In this document: positions 6,065 through 8,277 of the stretch, in pieces
Layout of the letters: every line of letters starts with the position of its first letter
Position numbering within the stretch: the first letter of the stretch is position 1
Assembly (NCBI GenBank): GCA_013043915.1
Contig: JABEVH010000190.1
Span: 1 to 8,277 of the forward strand
Source: Pseudomonadales bacterium
GTDB lineage: Bacteria > Pseudomonadota > Gammaproteobacteria > Pseudomonadales > Moraxellaceae
Direction of reading: 5' to 3'
DNA: 8,277 bases
Position numbers and translations under genes: made by a program
Notes under the pieces: generated by a model
Seen by the model: only the letters and a program-made list of their open reading frames with translations
What the model was told of the DNA's origin: nothing
Databases searched by the model: none

Positions 6065-6083
6065 GTCGTTTAATATATTGAAA

Positions 6084-6764
6084 TTAAATATAATTAGTTG
6101 AATCATCAACGCCTGCTTCCATAAAACCCTGACGACGAAGGCGACAGGCATCGCAACGGCCACAGGCACGTCCTTGATCATCAGCCTGATAACAAGATAC
6201 GGTTTGGCGAAAATCTATACCCAGACTCAGCCCACGGTGGACAATATCAGCTTTGCTTAGATGCTGCAGAGGGGCTCTCAATTGTATAGGGTGGCCCTCG
6301 ACTCCTGATCGAGTGGCCAAGGCAGCCAGCTTGCCAAAAGCCTCAATAAAGGCAGGACGACAGTCCGGGTAGCCGGAGTAGTCTACGGCATTAACGCCGA
6401 TCAAGATCTGGTTAGCTCCCCGTACTTCGGCATAGCCGAGTGCCATGGCTAAAAACACAGTATTGCGGGCAGGGACATAGGTCGCAGGGATTGCGGCGCT
6501 ACCTGTTTGTTCAGGGATGGCTACCGTGGAGTCGGTCAGAGCTGATCCTGCAAATGGACTAACATCCAGGTGGATCACACGATGGTCCACTGCACCTAAG
6601 TGTATAGAGAGTTCAGCTGATGCCTGTAGCTCATAACGGTGACGTTGGCCATAGTCAAATGCCAAGGTGTGACAGATTAAGCCCTCGGCTTGAGCTATGC
6701 CTAAACAAGTCGCCGAATCCATGCCGCCAGAGAGTAAAATAATTGCGTGATCAGGAGTATTCAT
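6084..6764 (-). CDS. queC: 7-cyano-7-deazaguanine synthase
   Basis: A 226-residue cytoplasmic enzyme that converts 7-carboxy-7-deazaguanine to preQ0 using ATP and ammonia, in the queuosine precursor pathway. The PP-loop SGGMDS lies at residues 12-17 (ATP binding), FDYGQRHRYEL follows at 36-46, and YVPARNT at 96-102. The C-terminal zinc site is complete: C191, C201, C204 and C207 (CGRCDAC). ATG at 6762-6764 is chosen because it places the PP-loop at the normal distance. A longer frame reaching upstream into queE exists but would add about 64 residues encoded by queE in another frame. Four bases separate it from the queE stop, with no clear ribosome binding site, so translation is probably coupled. 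Confidence 0.95.
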   Translation of the reverse strand: MNTPDHAIILLSGGMDSATCLGIAQAEGLICHTLAFDYGQRHRYELQASAELSIHLGAVDHRVIHLDVSPFAGSALTDSTVAIPEQTGSAAIPATYVPARNTVFLAMALGYAEVRGANQILIGVNAVDYSGYPDCRPAFIEAFGKLAALATRSGVEGHPIQLRAPLQHLSKADIVHRGLSLGIDFRQTVSCYQADDQGRACGRCDACRLRRQGFMEAGVDDSTNYI

Positions 6765-6768
6765 AGGG

Positions 6769-7413
6769 TTAACGCCCAGGTTCGTTATTCCAGAGAATTT
6801 TATGCAATTGTAGTTGCATGCGCCAAGGGCGGTGGCTTGCCAGTACCCAATCAGCCAGTTCACGAGCATCAAGCTGATCGTGTACCGGTGAAGCCCAGAC
6901 ATCACTGACGCGGTCAAAAAGCTGATAGGCCTCACATTGCTCCAGTGCCCAATCAAAGTCGCGCCTTGATGCTATGACAAATTTGATTTGATCGTGCGGG
7001 GTAAGCAAGGGGATATTGGAGGTCAGGTTACGATGTGCTTCGCCGGAGTCTGGCGCTTTAAGGTCCATGACGCGGCTCACACGGCAATCCACATCAGCGA
7101 TGGATAATGCGCCGCTGGTTTCCAGGCTGACCTGATAATTAAGATCGCAAAGCTGGGTGAGCAGATCCAGGCATCCAGGCTGGGCCAGAGGTTCTCCACC
7201 AGTAAGACATACCCAAGGGGTTTTATGACGCTGGATCTGCTCCACAATGGCTGCGTATTCCATGAGCTGCCCTCCGCTGAAAGCATAGGCGGTGTCACAC
7301 CAGACACAGCGCAGCGGACAACCCGTCAGGCGAACAAAAACCGTGGGTCTACCCGAGGAACGCGCCTCACCCTGCAGAGAGTAAAAGATTTCATGAACAC
7401 GCAGTGTATTCAC
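6769..7413 (-). CDS. queE: 7-carboxy-7-deazaguanine synthase (radical SAM)
   Basis: A 214-residue radical S-adenosylmethionine enzyme that contracts 6-carboxy-tetrahydropterin to 7-carboxy-7-deazaguanine, the substrate of QueC next door. The iron-sulfur cluster motif CxxxCxxC is C32, C36 and C39 (GCPLRCVWCDT), and the GGEP motif of the family is at 72-75. The N-terminal EIFYSLQGEA (8-17) is the conserved substrate-site segment. The start is GTG (7411-7413), whose bases overlap the cpoB stop as GTGA. AGGA about 12 bases upstream is a distant ribosome binding site. The protein is full length. The enzymes before it (QueD, FolE) and after it (QueF) are not in the window. Confidence 0.95.
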   Translation of the reverse strand: MNTLRVHEIFYSLQGEARSSGRPTVFVRLTGCPLRCVWCDTAYAFSGGQLMEYAAIVEQIQRHKTPWVCLTGGEPLAQPGCLDLLTQLCDLNYQVSLETSGALSIADVDCRVSRVMDLKAPDSGEAHRNLTSNIPLLTPHDQIKFVIASRRDFDWALEQCEAYQLFDRVSDVWASPVHDQLDARELADWVLASHRPWRMQLQLHKILWNNEPGR

Positions 7414-8261
7414 GGGTTGGGCGCATCCTGATTAAGGTCATCCAGCGATTTTTTAACATTTTTGACAAAGGATGGGTCTTGTTGATGACTGTCCGGGGCA
7501 TGTTTAGCTTTTTTATGCTTGGCCTCGTTGTCTAACCATGACTGTGCGGGTTTGGCCTCGGGGCTGTCCGGGTATTGCTTAAGCAGGGTTTTTAAGCTGG
7601 CGCGGGCTGTCTTAATCTTGTTCTGCTTATCCTGAATCATGGCTAAGTTATACAGAGCAGCTGATGCTTTGCTGTGTTTGGGAAACTGCTGTATCACCGT
7701 CTGAAAGTAGGAAGTAGCTCGTTTTAAGTCTGGAGTTTGCTGGTTTAGGTAAAATTCACCTAACCAATAGTCGGCATGTGGCAGGAATACACTTTGCGGG
7801 TACTGGTGGACAAAAGCTAACATCTGTGGAATGGCAGCATCGGGTCCTTGTTTGCGGTAGACCTGATAAGCCGCTAGGTAGGCAGCTTTTTCCGTATCAA
7901 CAGGTGTTGAGCCGTCTGGATTAGGCGTGGCGGTAGGGGCTGCTGTTCCAGCAGGTGCTGCCGCCGTAGTAGCATTGGCTGCTGCTTGCGCCGTGACCAG
8001 TTGAGCGACTCGAGCATCTGTAGCTGAAAGACGTTGGTCCATATTGGCATATTGAGTCTTGAGCTGGGCTCGCAACAAATCAAGCGTATGCTGTTGCTCT
8101 TCAAGCTGACCACGCAATTGGCGTATCTGATCTTCCAGGTCCTGCATTTTTTTCCAGTTTCTTTCCGCCATATCTGCGCTGGAGGAAGATGGCGCAGCAG
8201 GGGCTGGGACAGTAGTAGCCTGGGTAACAGGAGCAGACACGGGGTCTAGAGGAAGATCTTC
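7410..8261 (-). CDS. cpoB: CpoB (YbgF)-like periplasmic protein, 5' end incomplete
   Basis: CpoB links the Tol-Pal system to PBP1B-driven septal wall synthesis during outer-membrane constriction. The visible part has an N-terminal coiled coil (NWKKMQDLEDQIRQLRGQLEEQ and on to about MDQRLSATD), a low-complexity Ala/Thr/Pro linker, a TPR domain of about three repeats (YQVYRKQGPDAAIPQMLAF, HADYWLGEFYLNQQ, AALYNLAMIQDKQ) and an unusual Lys/Asp-rich tail of about 40 residues after the last repeat. A GTG at 8238-8240 would give 276 residues, but that protein lacks the signal peptide CpoB needs. The frame stays open upstream as EDLPLDP until 8267, and an in-frame TAG at 8268-8270 lies in the suspicious fold-back at the edge. 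I take the gene as 5' truncated. pal and tolB would be expected further upstream. Its stop overlaps the queE start. Confidence 0.85.
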   Translation of the reverse strand, partial: EDLPLDPVSAPVTQATTVPAPAAPSSSSADMAERNWKKMQDLEDQIRQLRGQLEEQQHTLDLLRAQLKTQYANMDQRLSATDARVAQLVTAQAAANATTAAAPAGTAAPTATPNPDGSTPVDTEKAAYLAAYQVYRKQGPDAAIPQMLAFVHQYPQSVFLPHADYWLGEFYLNQQTPDLKRATSYFQTVIQQFPKHSKASAALYNLAMIQDKQNKIKTARASLKTLLKQYPDSPEAKPAQSWLDNEAKHKKAKHAPDSHQQDPSFVKNVKKSLDDLNQDAPNP

Positions 8262-8277
8262 CTTCCTCTAGACCCCG
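8240..8277. repeat. Perfect 15-bp fold-back palindrome at the right edge, probably a sequence-end artefact
   Basis: Bases 8240-8254 (CGGGGTCTAGAGGAA) and 8263-8277 are exact reverse complements around an eight-base spacer, and GGAAGATCTTCC (8251-8262) is itself palindromic. The structure ends exactly at the last base of the window. It breaks the cpoB reading frame and has no T-tract, so it is not a terminator. Fold-back of the end of an assembled contig is the simplest explanation. Confidence 0.75.

Larger units (their letters stand above)
5927..6083. other. AT-rich intergenic region between queC and gcvR with several hairpins
   Basis: It should hold the gcvR promoter and the end of the cpoB-queE-queC transcript (all on the minus strand). 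From left to right it shows a small hairpin just upstream of the gcvR ribosome binding site (5941-5954), a GC-rich hairpin at 6015-6031 and an AT-rich hairpin at 6050-6064. It is markedly AT-rich from about 6032 to 6083. No gene longer than about 30 codons is supported. Confidence 0.5.

Noticed and set aside
6000..6101. Plus-strand frame of 33 codons starting ATG 6000
   Set aside because: It covers the hairpins and runs antisense into the 3' end of queC; the composition follows the AT-rich spacer and there is no ribosome binding site.
6765..6956. Longer queC start upstream of 6764
   Set aside because: The extra 64 residues overlap queE in another frame and precede the normal QueC N-terminus; MNTPDHAIILLSGG is the expected start.
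8240..8277. The right-edge hairpin as a terminator between pal and cpoB
   Set aside because: There is no T-tract, it sits inside the expected cpoB coding region, and it ends exactly at the window's last base.

Overview
The window reads as a chromosomal fragment of a gammaproteobacterium. GalU is of the short Pseudomonas-like type, and the BepA-type protease, TusA-like, PerM-like, Bcp and GcvR neighbourhood and the CpoB-QueE-QueC order are both familiar from gammaproteobacteria such as Pseudomonas. Base composition is intermediate, with no obvious foreign island inside the window. No rRNA, tRNA or CRISPR array was seen, and I found no convincing undescribed multi-gene system. Genus and species cannot be told from the sequence alone.

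Left edge (1-240): a sequence end lying inside an insertion sequence. The minus strand carries the first 18 codons of what looks like an ISL3-family transposase, with a probable terminal inverted repeat ending near 97. Next comes a TetR-type regulator (241-867, +), convergent with a two-gene minus-strand unit (864-2630). That unit holds a periplasmic M48 protease with a TPR tail (BepA-like) and a 108-residue two-helix membrane protein of unknown function.

Middle (2631-5926): a short divergent promoter region separates the protease from a plus-strand run of a TusA-like sulfur-carrier protein, an AI-2E/PerM-type membrane protein and galU. galU probably has its own promoter, whose -10 box contains the perM stop codon. 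galU is convergent with gcvR-bcp on the minus strand. Bcp has a PrxQ-type arrangement of cysteines.

Right part (5927-8277): an AT-rich intergenic region holds hairpins, including a possible weak terminator for the operon to its right. The minus-strand operon cpoB-queE-queC follows, with overlapping or nearly abutting genes. It joins the periplasmic Tol-Pal-associated TPR protein to two enzymes of 7-deazaguanine (queuosine precursor) synthesis. The last 38 bases form a perfect 15-bp fold-back that puts a stop codon into the cpoB frame upstream of its visible part. This is most simply a sequence-end artefact, and the signal-peptide end of cpoB is missing.

Most genes are housekeeping: outer-membrane quality control, envelope constriction, sugar-nucleotide supply, peroxide defence, glycine regulation and tRNA modification. 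The points deserving a second look are the two damaged edges, the unknown membrane protein paired with the BepA-like protease, the Bcp cysteine pattern, a substitution in a GalU motif and the structured 5927-6083 intergenic region.
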